A DNA stretch of 32,613 nt from Candidatus Latescibacterota bacterium (GTDB lineage: Bacteria; Krumholzibacteriota; Krumholzibacteriia; Krumholzibacteriales; WJIX01): assembly GCA_030643145.1 (NCBI GenBank), contig DAOWMJ010000001.1, forward strand, positions 1 through 32,613, in the 5' to 3' direction. Positions 16,950 through 26,478 of the stretch are shown one piece after another; within the stretch, counting starts at the first letter, position 1; each line of letters begins with the position of its first letter. A program made the position numbers and the translations under genes. The notes beneath the pieces were generated by a model. It had not been told where the DNA came from, searched no databases, and was given only the letters and a program-made list of their open reading frames with translations.

Positions 16950-19079
16950 CTATTTTTGCATTCCGAGCTGCCACAAAAGGAAGCTCATTTCGTCAACGGT
17001 ATCTTCAATTGTCTTGCTAAGGGGCCGGCCCCCTGAATGTCCCGCTTTTGTATCATATAAAATCATAACCGGATTATCCGAGCTGTTGGCCATCTGCAAG
17101 AGAGCCGTCATCTTACGCGCGTGAAGAGGCGCTACCCGTGTATCCGAATCGCCTGTAATAAACAAGGTTGAAGGATACTCTGTTGCTTCCGTAATGTTAT
17201 GATAGGGTGAATATTCGTATATGTACTTAAACTGTTCGGGGTCTTCAGCGTTCCCGTACTCCGACACCCAGAATTTCCCAAGGAGAAATTTCTGATAACG
17301 AAGCATATCAAGGAGAGGATATGTACATACAACAGCTCCAAAGAGTTCCGGACGCTGCGCGAGCGCCGCGCCGACAAGCAGCCCGCCATTACTCCCCCCT
17401 CTTATCGCGAGTTTGGAAGGACAGGTATATCCATTATCAATCAACCACTGCGCCGCGCCGATAAAATCGTCAAAAACATTCTGTTTGTTTTCAAACATTC
17501 CCGCTCTATGCCATTCTTCCCCAAATTCTCCTCCGCCCCGAAGGTTCGGAACAGCGTAAACACCGCCGTATTCAGTCCAGAGAACTCCCGTTGACCTGAA
17601 TCCTGGAGTCAAATTAACATTAAACCCGCCGTATCCGGTCAGCAATGTGGGATTATTTCCGTTTAGCTCGATATCGCTGGAATGAACAAGAAACATCGGC
17701 ACACGCGTACCGTCTTTTGAATCATACCAAACCTGCTTAACTACAAGTTTGTCACTGTCAACCGGAACATCAAGTTTTGCCCAGACCTTCTTGTCTCCTT
17801 TCTTTACATCGTAGCGGTATATCGTAGTCGGCACATGGAATGAAGTAAAAACAAAGAAGGCTTCGTTTCTCTTCCATCGGCCGCGCACTCCGCTGACGGT
17901 ACCGAGAGTCGGAAAGGATATCTCGCGGACAAGTTTGCCGTCCGGCTCAAAAATCTTAACCTTTGAAACAACATTTTCCAGATAATTAACAAAGAGTTTC
18001 TTTCCAGCTATAGAAAAATCTTCTATGACAGCTTCTGTTTCCGGTATAATCTCATTCCAGTTCTCGCGGGCGGGGTTTTTGAGATCAACAGTGAGAATAC
18101 GCCCTTTTGGAGCATCCCAGTTCGTCTGCATAAAAAGCATCCCTCCGCCATACTTAGGACTAAACCTGGCATCTATATCCTTGACAAGAGTCTTGATCGA
18201 ACCATCACCCTTTAAATCCTTATAATAAATCTCTGATTTCTGTCCCGCTGACCCGTGAAATACAACAATCATCAGATAGCGCCCGTCATCCGTAATGCCC
18301 GCTCCAATACCGGCCTTGGGGCCAAAGCCCTCCCCGAAAATCTCTTTATCCTTTTCGGGATCGCCACCCATCGGATGAAAATAGACCCTGGAACCAAGAA
18401 GAATATTATGCCTTGAATAGTAAAACCCGCTGTTATCGTGCATTATTGAAATGCCGAAATACAAACCACTCGGCAATTCATCCGGGAGATCCATTTTCTT
18501 ATCCACATCGAAAATTTTAACTGTCAGCTCATCAGCTCCGCCCTTCCTTATTCCATAGGCGAGAAGTGTGCCGTCTTCAGATATATCCAGCAGATTCACA
18601 CTTGTAGAACGATCCTCGCTCATTGAATGAGGATCGATAAGCGCTTCATCCTTGCCACCGAGCCCATCTCGCATATAAATCACAAATAAGTCCTGATCAG
18701 CGGATCTCTTCGACAGAAAATATCTGCCATTTCTTTCCGTAGGAATACCAATCCTGTCTATTTTCATAAGCTCCGTAAGACGCGCTTTTAACTTATCACG
18801 TCCGGATAACGAATCGATAAATGAATGAGTATATTCATTCTGCGTTTTTATCCACTCTCTGGTCTCCGCGCTTTCCTGATCCTCGAGCCATCTGTATGGA
18901 TCAGGAATTACGACTCCATGAAGTGTGTCTACGACACTCCCCCTGTTAGTCACAGGAATTTGTTTGCCCGCCCATGTCACTGACGAAAGCAACCCCGTCA
19001 TAATAATAACTGCAGCGGCAACAAATAACACACTGACTGATTTAGAGTTTCTGATCATATTCCTGCATCTTCTCAACAT
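16950..19079 (-). CDS. Secreted prolyl oligopeptidase family serine peptidase (S9A)
   Basis: A 709-residue peptidase expected to cleave short peptides after proline or related residues. After a signal peptide (hydrophobic stretch about 16-33, then TWAG), the beta-propeller spans roughly residues 75-430 and the alpha/beta-hydrolase domain the rest. The catalytic triad is visible: Ser563 in GGSNGG, Asp646 in GDSDTRV and His681 in AGHSGG. NPTLLTGYGGFNV and RGGGEFGEEWH are typical of S9A enzymes. ATG 19079 has AGGAGGT seven bases upstream, which confirms the start. Export is unusual for classical cytosolic prolyl oligopeptidase but common in environmental bacteria; with the M3 lipoprotein nearby it suggests peptide use outside the cytoplasm. 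It is divergent from the GyrI-like gene. Confidence 0.94.
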   Translation of the reverse strand: MLRRCRNMIRNSKSVSVLFVAAAVIIMTGLLSSVTWAGKQIPVTNRGSVVDTLHGVVIPDPYRWLEDQESAETREWIKTQNEYTHSFIDSLSGRDKLKARLTELMKIDRIGIPTERNGRYFLSKRSADQDLFVIYMRDGLGGKDEALIDPHSMSEDRSTSVNLLDISEDGTLLAYGIRKGGADELTVKIFDVDKKMDLPDELPSGLYFGISIMHDNSGFYYSRHNILLGSRVYFHPMGGDPEKDKEIFGEGFGPKAGIGAGITDDGRYLMIVVFHGSAGQKSEIYYKDLKGDGSIKTLVKDIDARFSPKYGGGMLFMQTNWDAPKGRILTVDLKNPARENWNEIIPETEAVIEDFSIAGKKLFVNYLENVVSKVKIFEPDGKLVREISFPTLGTVSGVRGRWKRNEAFFVFTSFHVPTTIYRYDVKKGDKKVWAKLDVPVDSDKLVVKQVWYDSKDGTRVPMFLVHSSDIELNGNNPTLLTGYGGFNVNLTPGFRSTGVLWTEYGGVYAVPNLRGGGEFGEEWHRAGMFENKQNVFDDFIGAAQWLIDNGYTCPSKLAIRGGSNGGLLVGAALAQRPELFGAVVCTYPLLDMLRYQKFLLGKFWVSEYGNAEDPEQFKYIYEYSPYHNITEATEYPSTLFITGDSDTRVAPLHARKMTALLQMANSSDNPVMILYDTKAGHSGGRPLSKTIEDTVDEMSFLLWQLGMQK

Positions 19080-19394
19080 ATTTTTTACCTCCTCTTGTTT
19101 CTTCTGTGATCCTTCTTTTCCAATGGCCTTTAGTAAACGCTATTTTCATGGTCGTTTCAATAGAAATTTGTCTGGTTGTGTGAAACCAGAACATTGCGTG
19201 TCAGAAAACCTAAGACAGAATCAACTCGAGGAAATCTTTTTGCCTTCCTGTAAAAAAACGGGGAAACTCCAAATGATTATTATACTTGATAAAACAGAAA
19301 CAAATGGGTAGACTCAGTAAACTTAAGATGGCGTTATTGTTAACACGCGAAATAAAAGAGAGTTATAAATTAACAATCGTGAAAGGAGTATATA
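19080..19394. promoter_or_regulatory. Divergent promoter region of the peptidase gene and the plus-strand cluster
   Basis: No gene is supported in this 315-base gap. On the plus strand TTAACA (19340-19345) and TATAAA (19364-19369), 18 bases apart, form a good promoter for the four-gene cluster, with a start near 19376 and a leader of about 20 bases. On the minus strand TTGAAA and TTTACT, 17 bases apart (within about 19130-19160), are a weaker promoter candidate for the prolyl oligopeptidase gene. A small hairpin (CTGGTT/AACCAG, 19172-19189) lies between them. Confidence 0.45.
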
Positions 19395-20012
19395 ATGAAA
19401 AAATTGGTTTTTCTTATGGTTATTGCTCTCAGCGTATCGATGCTGACCGGGTCCCCGGCGGCTCAAGAAAAGAGTAAAAAGGCTATGCCGGATATGAACA
19501 AGTTTAAGGAAATGAAGATGAAGACTGACGAGAGCGTAGAGGTAAAAGAGATGCCCTCTTTTTTCTATTGCTCTCTTGAAATAACTGGAAGTTACGAACA
19601 ACATGAAACAGCCTTTAATACTCTTAACTCCGAAGTGAACAAACAGAAACTCAAGACTGATCCGGCCATTTTCGGTATCTATTTTGACAACCCGTCAATG
19701 ACATCCGCAGAAGAACTTCACTGGGAAGTCGCCATGGAGCTGAAAGAAAAGCAGACAGTAAAGAAGCCCCTTAAACTGAAAGAATGGAAGTTTCCTCTTG
19801 TAGCCTTGAAACATTATGAAGGCCCTTTTAACGAAGACGCTTTGGGACCCGCTTTTATGGCTATTTTTAAATGGATCGCGGTCAACGGGTACATTCCCAC
19901 AGGACCTATGATTGAGAAATACATCAGTATGCCTGAAAAAAACAAGGCCGGCGAGTTGTGCGGCAAGATCGAGATTCTAATTCCAGTTAAAAAAAATGAC
20001 AGTTCTGAATAA
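19395..20012 (+). CDS. Exported GyrI-like (effector-binding fold) protein
   Basis: A 205-residue protein with a signal peptide (MKKLVFLMVIALSVSMLTGSPAAQE). The mature part, from about residue 50, looks like the GyrI/AraC effector-binding fold: a SFFYC start, YEQHETAFNTLNSEV, an IYFDNP segment, then a second half-repeat with LKHYEGPFNEDALGPAFMAI and a final IEILIPV strand. Family members bind small amphipathic ligands, and some are secreted or heme-related. The acidic residue used by multidrug-binding members cannot be assigned safely. A strong AAAGGAG precedes ATG 19395. It opens a plus-strand cluster with the M3 peptidase 23 bases later, so it may bind a peptide or opine-like ligand outside the cytoplasm; that role is inference. 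Confidence 0.72.
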   Translation: MKKLVFLMVIALSVSMLTGSPAAQEKSKKAMPDMNKFKEMKMKTDESVEVKEMPSFFYCSLEITGSYEQHETAFNTLNSEVNKQKLKTDPAIFGIYFDNPSMTSAEELHWEVAMELKEKQTVKKPLKLKEWKFPLVALKHYEGPFNEDALGPAFMAIFKWIAVNGYIPTGPMIEKYISMPEKNKAGELCGKIEILIPVKKNDSSE

Positions 20013-20035
20013 TTACATTGAAAGGAGTCAATGAG

Positions 20036-22132
20036 ATGAGAAAACGAGCCCTTTTACTCTTTATCGTTGCCAGTGTTATTTTTTCCTGTTCTGTGGGAAC
20101 ACAAAATCCTTTCTTCTCCGAATTTGAAACACCCTTCGGCGTTCCGCCGTTCGATAAGATACAGGAAAAACATTACATGCCCGCCTTTAAGAAAGGGATT
20201 GATCTGCATGAGCGGCAAGTCAAAAAAATAGCAACAAACAGTGAAAAACCTACATTTAAGAATACGCTTGAAGAGATGGAAGACAGCGGTCTACTGCTCA
20301 CGAATGTGAGCAATGTTTTCTTCGGTCTTAATGCGTCAAATACAAATGAGAATATGCAAAATATTGCAAAAGAAGTAGCTCCAATGCTCTCCGAGCATCA
20401 GGATAATATTCTCATGAATAAAGAACTATTCAAAAGAATAAAAGCTGTTTACAAACAGAAAGATGAGCTCGATTTGACAGCCGAACAGCAAATGCTTCTT
20501 AAAGAGTATTACAAAGAGTTTGTGCGCGGCGGAGCGGATTTAAGCCCGGAGAAAAAGGAAGAATTGCGTAATATTAATAAAGAGCTTTCCGTTCTCTCGC
20601 TCCAGTTCGGCGAAAACCTCCTGAAAGAGATCAACAGCTTTGAGCTTGTAATTAAAAAAGAAGAGAACCTTGCCGGCCTTCCGGATGGAATCGTTAAAAG
20701 CGCCGCGGAAGACGCCATTGAGCATGGATATGAAGGCAAGTGGTTATTTACTCTTAACAAACCAAGCATGCTTCCCTTCCTGCAATACTCTAAAAAGAGA
20801 GAGCTGAGAGAAAAGATATATAAAGCGTATTTAAACAAAGGCAACCACGGAGACAAACTTGACAACAAAGAGATTGTGAATAAAACAACCAATCTTCGTC
20901 TTAAAAGAGCAAACCTGCTCGGCTACAAATCTCACGCGGCCTTTGTTCTCGAAGAAAATATGGCTAAAACTCCGGCCGGAGTCTACAGGCTGCTCGATCA
21001 ATTGTGGAGACCTTCACTCAACCTCGCGAAAGAGGAAGCCGCCGCGATGCAGCAAATGATTTATGATGAAGGCGCCGATTTCAAATTGAAAAGCTGGGAC
21101 TGGTGGTACTACGCCGAAAAGGTTAAAAAAGCGAAATACGATCTCGACGAAGAAATGCTTAAGCCCTATTTTAAGCTGGAAAATGTGCGCGAGGGAGCCT
21201 TCGAAGTAGCACACAGGCTCTACGGAATAACGATTGAAGAAAAATTCGATATTCCAAAATATCACGAAGATGCCAGAGTCTTTGAAGTAAAGGAGAAAGA
21301 CGGTTCGCATATCGGCATCCTTTACACCGATTACTTCCCGAGGGAAAGTAAGAGGGGCGGCGCGTGGATGGGCGAATACAGGGAACAATGCGTCAGAAAC
21401 GGCAAGAAAATAACCCCTGTTATCGTAAATGTAGGCAATTTCTCAAAACCAAGCGCGGGAACCCCGGCGCTTTTAAGCTGGGACGACGTTATTACCCTTT
21501 TTCATGAATTCGGCCACGGACTCCATGGACTTCTGACCGACTGCCATTACAAAAGGCTTTCAGGGACTTCCGTATCGAGAGACTTTGTAGAACTGCCCTC
21601 TCAAATAATGGAGAACTGGGCAAGCGAACCGGAAGTTCTCAAAATATACGCCAGGCATTATGAAACCGGTGAGATTATACCCGATGAACTGGTAGCTAAA
21701 ATTAAGAAATCGGGCAAGTTTAACCAGGGATTCGCGCTGACTGAATATCTCGCGGCGGCGTTGCTTGATATGGACTGGCATACTATTACAATGGAAAAGG
21801 ATTTCGATGTAACCGAATTTGAGAAGAAATCGCTCGACAAAATCAATTTAATTCCCGAAATCGCGCCAAGGTACAGAAGTACTTACTTCCGTCATATCTT
21901 CTCGGGTAGTTATTCGAGCGGATATTACAGCTACATCTGGGCTGAAGTACTGGACGCCGACGCGTTTGAGGCCTTTAAGGAAACAAGTCTCTTCAACAAA
22001 AAGACCGCGCTGGCATTTAGAGAAACTATACTTGCCAGGGGTGGTACGGTAGAACCTATGACCCTATACAAACAATTCAGGGGCAGAGAGCCTGGTATCG
22101 AACCGCTACTTAAGAGAAGAGGGTTGGAATAA
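20036..22132 (+). CDS. M3-family oligopeptidase, lipoprotein (Dcp/OpdA-like)
   Basis: A 698-residue zinc metallopeptidase that degrades oligopeptides. The zinc site is HEFGHGLHG (His490, Glu491, His494), with the third ligand Glu expected in the downstream DFVELPSQIMENW segment. The C-terminal YSSGYYSYIWAEVLDADAFEAF is typical of peptidyl-dipeptidase Dcp. The N-terminus is a lipoprotein signal with lipobox IFSC (Cys18), so the enzyme should be membrane-anchored and act in the periplasm. ATG 20036 has AAGGAG eight bases ahead; the earlier TTG lies before that site and is rejected. It sits 23 bases after the GyrI-like gene and 21 before the cobalamin-binding gene, consistent with one transcript. 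Whether it is a dipeptidyl carboxypeptidase or an endopeptidase is not decided. Confidence 0.93.
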   Translation: MRKRALLLFIVASVIFSCSVGTQNPFFSEFETPFGVPPFDKIQEKHYMPAFKKGIDLHERQVKKIATNSEKPTFKNTLEEMEDSGLLLTNVSNVFFGLNASNTNENMQNIAKEVAPMLSEHQDNILMNKELFKRIKAVYKQKDELDLTAEQQMLLKEYYKEFVRGGADLSPEKKEELRNINKELSVLSLQFGENLLKEINSFELVIKKEENLAGLPDGIVKSAAEDAIEHGYEGKWLFTLNKPSMLPFLQYSKKRELREKIYKAYLNKGNHGDKLDNKEIVNKTTNLRLKRANLLGYKSHAAFVLEENMAKTPAGVYRLLDQLWRPSLNLAKEEAAAMQQMIYDEGADFKLKSWDWWYYAEKVKKAKYDLDEEMLKPYFKLENVREGAFEVAHRLYGITIEEKFDIPKYHEDARVFEVKEKDGSHIGILYTDYFPRESKRGGAWMGEYREQCVRNGKKITPVIVNVGNFSKPSAGTPALLSWDDVITLFHEFGHGLHGLLTDCHYKRLSGTSVSRDFVELPSQIMENWASEPEVLKIYARHYETGEIIPDELVAKIKKSGKFNQGFALTEYLAAALLDMDWHTITMEKDFDVTEFEKKSLDKINLIPEIAPRYRSTYFRHIFSGSYSSGYYSYIWAEVLDADAFEAFKETSLFNKKTALAFRETILARGGTVEPMTLYKQFRGREPGIEPLLKRRGLE

Positions 22133-22153
22133 GGATCAGGAAACGGAAGTTCT

Positions 22154-23797
22154 ATGAAAATTATTGTTGCAGGGGCATTGGAAGAATGCGTTCATGTCGC
22201 CGGTTTAATGAAATTCTTGAGGCTCGCGAAAATGACCGGTTGGAAAACGGTTTTTCTAGGACCAGCAGTCTCTTCAGATGAAATCCTTAAAACAGCGTTG
22301 CGGGAAAAGGCGGAGATGGTATGCATTTCATACAGACTCACTCCGGAAACCGGCGAAAAACTCCTGAAGGAATTTGTCGAAAAAGCCGCTGATCTCCACT
22401 CGAAGGGTGTCCGGTTCGCTTTCGGGGGCACACCCCCCATAGCGAATCGCGCGAAGGCTCTCGGGTTTTTTGAACGGATCTTTGAGGGCGGTGAATCTGA
22501 AGAATCCATACTCGCCTATCTTAAAGGAGTTCCGGATTCCAGCCCCGTTGAAAATAACTTCCCGCAGAACGCGATAGAGCGTATTCAACGGAAAACCCCA
22601 TACCCCATCATCCGTCACCATTTCGGTCTGCCAACAGTAAAAAGCACCATTGAGGGTATAAAGATGATAGCTGAGTCGGGGGTGCTTGATATCGTTTCCC
22701 TTGGGACAGACCAAGACGCCCAGGAATATTTCTTCAAACCCGACAAGCAGGATCCCAGACGAAAAGGAGCCGGTGGAGTTCCGGTTCGCAGCGCCGAAGA
22801 TTATCGCGCCCTTTACGCGGCCACCAGACGCGGCAACTTTCCAATGATGCGCACATATTCCGGCACCGATGATTTTATCAGACTCGCTGAAATGTACAAA
22901 GATGCAATCAAAATCGCCTGGGGAGCAATCCCCATATTCTGGTTTAACAAAATGGACGGACGCGGCCCCTGGGACCTGGAACCTTCCATTACAGAACATC
23001 TGAAACTTATTAGATGGTACTCGAATCATGACATTCCCGTTGAAATTAACGAACCGCATCACTGGGGACTGCGCGACGCTCCGGATGTAATATCCGTTAC
23101 TGCCGCCTATCTGTCAGCCTACATCGCGCGGGATTGCGGTGTGCAAAACTATATAGCTCAACTGATGTTCAATACTCCATCCACAATATCCGTTCCAATG
23201 GATATAGCAAAAATGCTTGCAATCCTGGAAATGATCGAACCGCTCACTCGGCCTGATTTTCATATCTGGCGTCAAACGCGAACCGGCCTCATGAGTTACC
23301 CTCTCAATCCTGAAGCCGCGAGGTCCCATCTCGCAGTTTCGATATATCAGCAAATGGCGCTACGTCCGCACATTATTCATGTAGTCGGACATACCGAGGC
23401 TCAAAGCGCCGCGGAAGCAAAAGATGTAATTGAAGCATGCACGATGGCAGAAAGAGCAATCGAGGACGCCCTCTACGGACAACCGGATATGACAAAAGAT
23501 CCTGTTATTCAAAAACGTAAAAAGGAATTGATATCTGAAAGCAAAGTGACATTGGGTGCCATTCTTTCTCTCTCTGCCCCCGGAACGAAGAATCCCCTTT
23601 CCGATCCCGAAACACTGGCAAAAGCGATAACAATAGGGATTCTGGATGCTCCACATCTAAAAAACAACCTGTTCGCGAAGGGAAAAATCGAAACTGTAAC
23701 AGATGAACGAGGAGCCTGTATTTCGGCAGACAGTACAATGAAAAAGCCAATTTCAGAAATGGACAGAATTGACAAACTGGAATACTTTACGAGGTGA
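22154..23797 (+). CDS. Cobalamin-binding protein with glutamate mutase (GlmE/MutE)-like barrel
   Basis: A 547-residue protein of two parts. Residues 1-130 resemble a B12-binding Rossmann domain: CVHVAG (12-17) stands where DxHxxG is expected, so His14 and the Gly remain while the Asp is Cys12; the further CISYRLTP and FGGTPP segments match the domain's S-x-L and GG sites. Residues from about 140 on resemble the large TIM-barrel subunit of methylaspartate (glutamate) mutase, especially the C-terminal third (ARDCGVQNYIAQ, HVVGHTEAQSAAEA, and the terminal ILDAP to DERGAC segments). In GlmES the two units are separate proteins; here they appear fused. It likely catalyses or assists a B12-dependent rearrangement; the substrate is unknown. 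The next gene starts five bases after its stop. Confidence 0.7.
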   Translation: MKIIVAGALEECVHVAGLMKFLRLAKMTGWKTVFLGPAVSSDEILKTALREKAEMVCISYRLTPETGEKLLKEFVEKAADLHSKGVRFAFGGTPPIANRAKALGFFERIFEGGESEESILAYLKGVPDSSPVENNFPQNAIERIQRKTPYPIIRHHFGLPTVKSTIEGIKMIAESGVLDIVSLGTDQDAQEYFFKPDKQDPRRKGAGGVPVRSAEDYRALYAATRRGNFPMMRTYSGTDDFIRLAEMYKDAIKIAWGAIPIFWFNKMDGRGPWDLEPSITEHLKLIRWYSNHDIPVEINEPHHWGLRDAPDVISVTAAYLSAYIARDCGVQNYIAQLMFNTPSTISVPMDIAKMLAILEMIEPLTRPDFHIWRQTRTGLMSYPLNPEAARSHLAVSIYQQMALRPHIIHVVGHTEAQSAAEAKDVIEACTMAERAIEDALYGQPDMTKDPVIQKRKKELISESKVTLGAILSLSAPGTKNPLSDPETLAKAITIGILDAPHLKNNLFAKGKIETVTDERGACISADSTMKKPISEMDRIDKLEYFTR

Positions 23798-23802
23798 ATA
23801 GT

Positions 23803-24912
23803 ATGAAAAAAAAGATTCGTTTCACAGTTATCGGAGCTGGACATGGCGGAAAAGCCATTGCCGCCGATCTTGCCAGGAAGAGATTCCGTGTAGCTCTTTT
23901 TAACAGGACACCATTGCGCATAGAGGAAATCAGGACCACTAAGGAAATAGAAATAGAATATGAAGACGGCACTATATTTCGAAGCCACCTCGAAACTGTC
24001 ACCTCCAATATATCAGAGGCGATTGAAGGTGCCGATATAATAATGGTTGTTATCCCCGCCTCCGGACACAAAGATGTTGCCGAGATGCTCGCCCCCCATC
24101 TTAGAAGTGGTCAAATAATCGTATTAAATCCCGGACGAACAGGAGGAGCCCTCCAGTTCCGTCAAATCCTGGATAGCGCAGTATGCAGCCCTGACGTATA
24201 TATTGCTGAAACTGAAACATTTCTGTTTATAAGCCGAAGTACCGGGCCGACCCAAGCACATATATTCCATCGTAAGAACGGAGTATATCTTGCTGCATTG
24301 CCCGCTATTCACACAAACTTAATCCTTAAAAAGATACACCCGGCATATCCTCAGTTCATTCCCGCCCGCAATGTATTCCAGACAAGTATTCAAAACCTGG
24401 GAGCAATTTTCCATCCTGCTCTTGCGCTCCTTAACGCGGGATGGATAGAACACAGTAAAGGAAATTTTCAGTTCTATATCGAAGGAACGACCCGATCTAC
24501 ATCCAGGATTATAGGAATGCTGGATAAGGAAAGAATGTCTATAGCAAAAGCCCTAAAACTGGATATATGCACCGCTAGAGAATGGTTCAAAAACGCTTAC
24601 TCCGCTGAGGGAGGCAACCTTTATGAAGCGATACAGGCAAACCCTGGTTATCAGGGGATAAAGGCTCCGCGCAACCTCCGTCACAGATACATCTTTGAAG
24701 ATGTTCCTTTCAGCCTTGTTCCGATGTCTTCCATTGGCTCATGGATGGGCGTGAAAACAGAGATGATAAACTCGATGATCCGTATCGCGTCTGTAATGCT
24801 TGAGACAGACTACTTCAAAATTGGACGAACAATTGAAACTATGGGATTAAAAGGTAAAAGCCTGAATGAAGTAGAATCGTATATTCAAAATGGGAAATTA
24901 GCAAATGTTTAG
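23803..24912 (+). CDS. NAD(P)-dependent opine (octopine/nopaline) dehydrogenase-like protein
   Basis: A 369-residue oxidoreductase. The N-terminal dinucleotide fold begins VIGAGHGGKAIAADLA; the all-alpha C-terminal domain of the octopine/nopaline dehydrogenase family carries the catalytic-His region as FHPALALLNAGWIE. The family joins or splits an amino acid and a 2-oxo acid through a secondary amine. ATG 23803 is chosen: GAGGTG overlapping the upstream stop is an ideal ribosome site, whereas the in-frame GTG 23794 lies inside that site. The five-base gap to the cobalamin-binding gene implies translational coupling. Some family members act on other substrates, such as peptide-like or nicotianamine-like opines, so the reaction is open. 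Overall family confidence is good. Confidence 0.85.
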   Translation: MKKKIRFTVIGAGHGGKAIAADLARKRFRVALFNRTPLRIEEIRTTKEIEIEYEDGTIFRSHLETVTSNISEAIEGADIIMVVIPASGHKDVAEMLAPHLRSGQIIVLNPGRTGGALQFRQILDSAVCSPDVYIAETETFLFISRSTGPTQAHIFHRKNGVYLAALPAIHTNLILKKIHPAYPQFIPARNVFQTSIQNLGAIFHPALALLNAGWIEHSKGNFQFYIEGTTRSTSRIIGMLDKERMSIAKALKLDICTAREWFKNAYSAEGGNLYEAIQANPGYQGIKAPRNLRHRYIFEDVPFSLVPMSSIGSWMGVKTEMINSMIRIASVMLETDYFKIGRTIETMGLKGKSLNEVESYIQNGKLANV

Positions 24913-25010
24913 CGCTATGCTGTTCTTGTTACCCTTCGATGCAATTTCTTTTTAGCAAGCCGTGGCATGGCTGACCCGCGAACCTTATAATCCAATTTTG
25001 AATAAATCAC

Positions 25011-26201
25011 TTAGCTGATAAATGACTCATTAGAAGAGCTTCGCTCAATAACTAATGTTATTAATAGCACAATGGCCGCAATTGATAATAGAACAGCAAG
25101 GGCGGAAAAGGGAAAATCGAACCCGTATTTAGTTGCCGAGTACCCGATCAGCGCGGAAGTGGGACTGCCTATCAGAATTGTTAGGGAACGATAAAATCCC
25201 AGTTTTCCACCTCTGCCTCTTTCCTCCCAAAAATGCATAAGATAGGAATTGATCACAAGAAAGATGCTGGTCGCAAAAGACAGAAGAAAAGAAACCAGGC
25301 AAACCAGCGGAAAAGAACGAATTCGCACCAGAAAACCAGCCGCCGCGGCGGTAATAAATAGCAGTACTGTTATAATAACCTTCTTATTATATCTGTCGGA
25401 AAGAACCCCTATTACGGGTTTTAGAAAAATTCCGCTAAAAGAAAGAAGTGAGAACGCGATGCCTGCTTGAAGAGCGCTCAGCCCCTTGTTCTCTATCATA
25501 TATGTTGGGAAAAAAGAGCCAAATCCCATCCATGCAAAGACAAGTATTAAATTCACCATAAAAAAGAGTCTGGTGGTTTTCTGACGCAGCACCATAATCC
25601 CATCGACGAATCGTTCCCTTAATGAAACCTTTCCGGGGAGTCTCGTTGTCTCAACCGAGTATCTTTTGAACAACCACGCGACAACAAAACTCAAAACAGC
25701 CCACAGGAGAAAAATTCCCCTCCAGTGAAAACGCGACGCCAACAGCGGTAGAACAATCGGCATAAGTCCAGCTATCGAACCGCTGCTCGCCTGCACGCCC
25801 AGAGCTCTTCCCCTGTCTTTTTTATATATATCCGAAAGCATAGAGATACTGGCTGTCTGGAAACAACCGCTCCCAATCCCGAGAATCACAAGAAAAATGA
25901 AAAAAAGAACATAGTAAAAGGATAAAGCCAGAAAGAGGAAAGCTGTTCCAAAAGACACAAAAGCACAGAGGATAGTAACCTTTCTCCCCTTTATGTCTGA
26001 CCAGACGCCCGATGGAAACTGCATTATTCCATATGAAAACCACATACCTGTAATGGCGAAGCCGGCCAACGTGTGATCTATATTGAGACTTTCCTCAATT
26101 CTGATCAGCAGTGTTGAGATAGTCATCCTGCCGGAAAGAACTAGAAACCAACCAATCGAAGTAAAAAGAAGAGCCGCGCTTTTTCTGTTTTTTAAATTCA
26201 T
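25011..26201 (-). CDS. MFS transporter
   Basis: A 396-residue protein with twelve predicted membrane helices in two halves. The signature loop between helices 2 and 3 is present as SGVWSDIKGRKVT, and its half-repeat as GVLSDRYNKKV between helices 8 and 9. The substrate cannot be deduced; the layout resembles oxalate/formate-type or nitrate-type carriers only in a general way. ATG 26201 is preferred over TTG 26225, although neither has a clear ribosome site. The gene converges on the opine-dehydrogenase-like gene, with 98 bases between the stops. Export or import of the product of the neighbouring cobalamin/opine pair is a possible but unproven role. Confidence 0.85.
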   Translation of the reverse strand: MNLKNRKSAALLFTSIGWFLVLSGRMTISTLLIRIEESLNIDHTLAGFAITGMWFSYGIMQFPSGVWSDIKGRKVTILCAFVSFGTAFLFLALSFYYVLFFIFLVILGIGSGCFQTASISMLSDIYKKDRGRALGVQASSGSIAGLMPIVLPLLASRFHWRGIFLLWAVLSFVVAWLFKRYSVETTRLPGKVSLRERFVDGIMVLRQKTTRLFFMVNLILVFAWMGFGSFFPTYMIENKGLSALQAGIAFSLLSFSGIFLKPVIGVLSDRYNKKVIITVLLFITAAAAGFLVRIRSFPLVCLVSFLLSFATSIFLVINSYLMHFWEERGRGGKLGFYRSLTILIGSPTSALIGYSATKYGFDFPFSALAVLLSIAAIVLLITLVIERSSSNESFIS

Positions 26202-26372
26202 AGTTCTGTAATCAACCGTTAACAAACAAAATCAAAACAGCCATATTCTATCAAGTCGTGTCAATTTTGAAAATACACGGCAACGATGACATTCGCAAAG
26301 AATAAGTTAATAAATCAATACCCAAAAAGAATTCTCACTGTATAGAATTCGAGATACGAATAAAATTTTCCT

Positions 26373-26402
26373 TTGCTCTCATGAATGCTTTTTTGTTATT
26401 CT
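26373..26402 (+). promoter_or_regulatory. Possible promoter of the PEP carboxykinase gene
   Basis: TTGCTC (26373-26378) and TATTCT (26397-26402) are 18 bases apart, and the -10 box is preceded by TG one base away, an extended -10. Expected transcription would give a leader of about 70 bases, which includes a small GTCTT/AAGAC hairpin. This is a weak, sequence-only call. Confidence 0.3.
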
Positions 26403-26478
26403 AACGGCTGGTTCCCCGGCGTCTTTATTAAAGAAGACGAAATCTTTTTCTTTAGCCGCTTCAATTGGAGACAAAAAA

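Noticed and set aside
19286..19477. Plus-strand ORF leading into the GyrI-like gene
   Set aside because: It overlaps the real gene in another frame and spans the promoter TTAACA/TATAAA; the translation is basic and without a motif.
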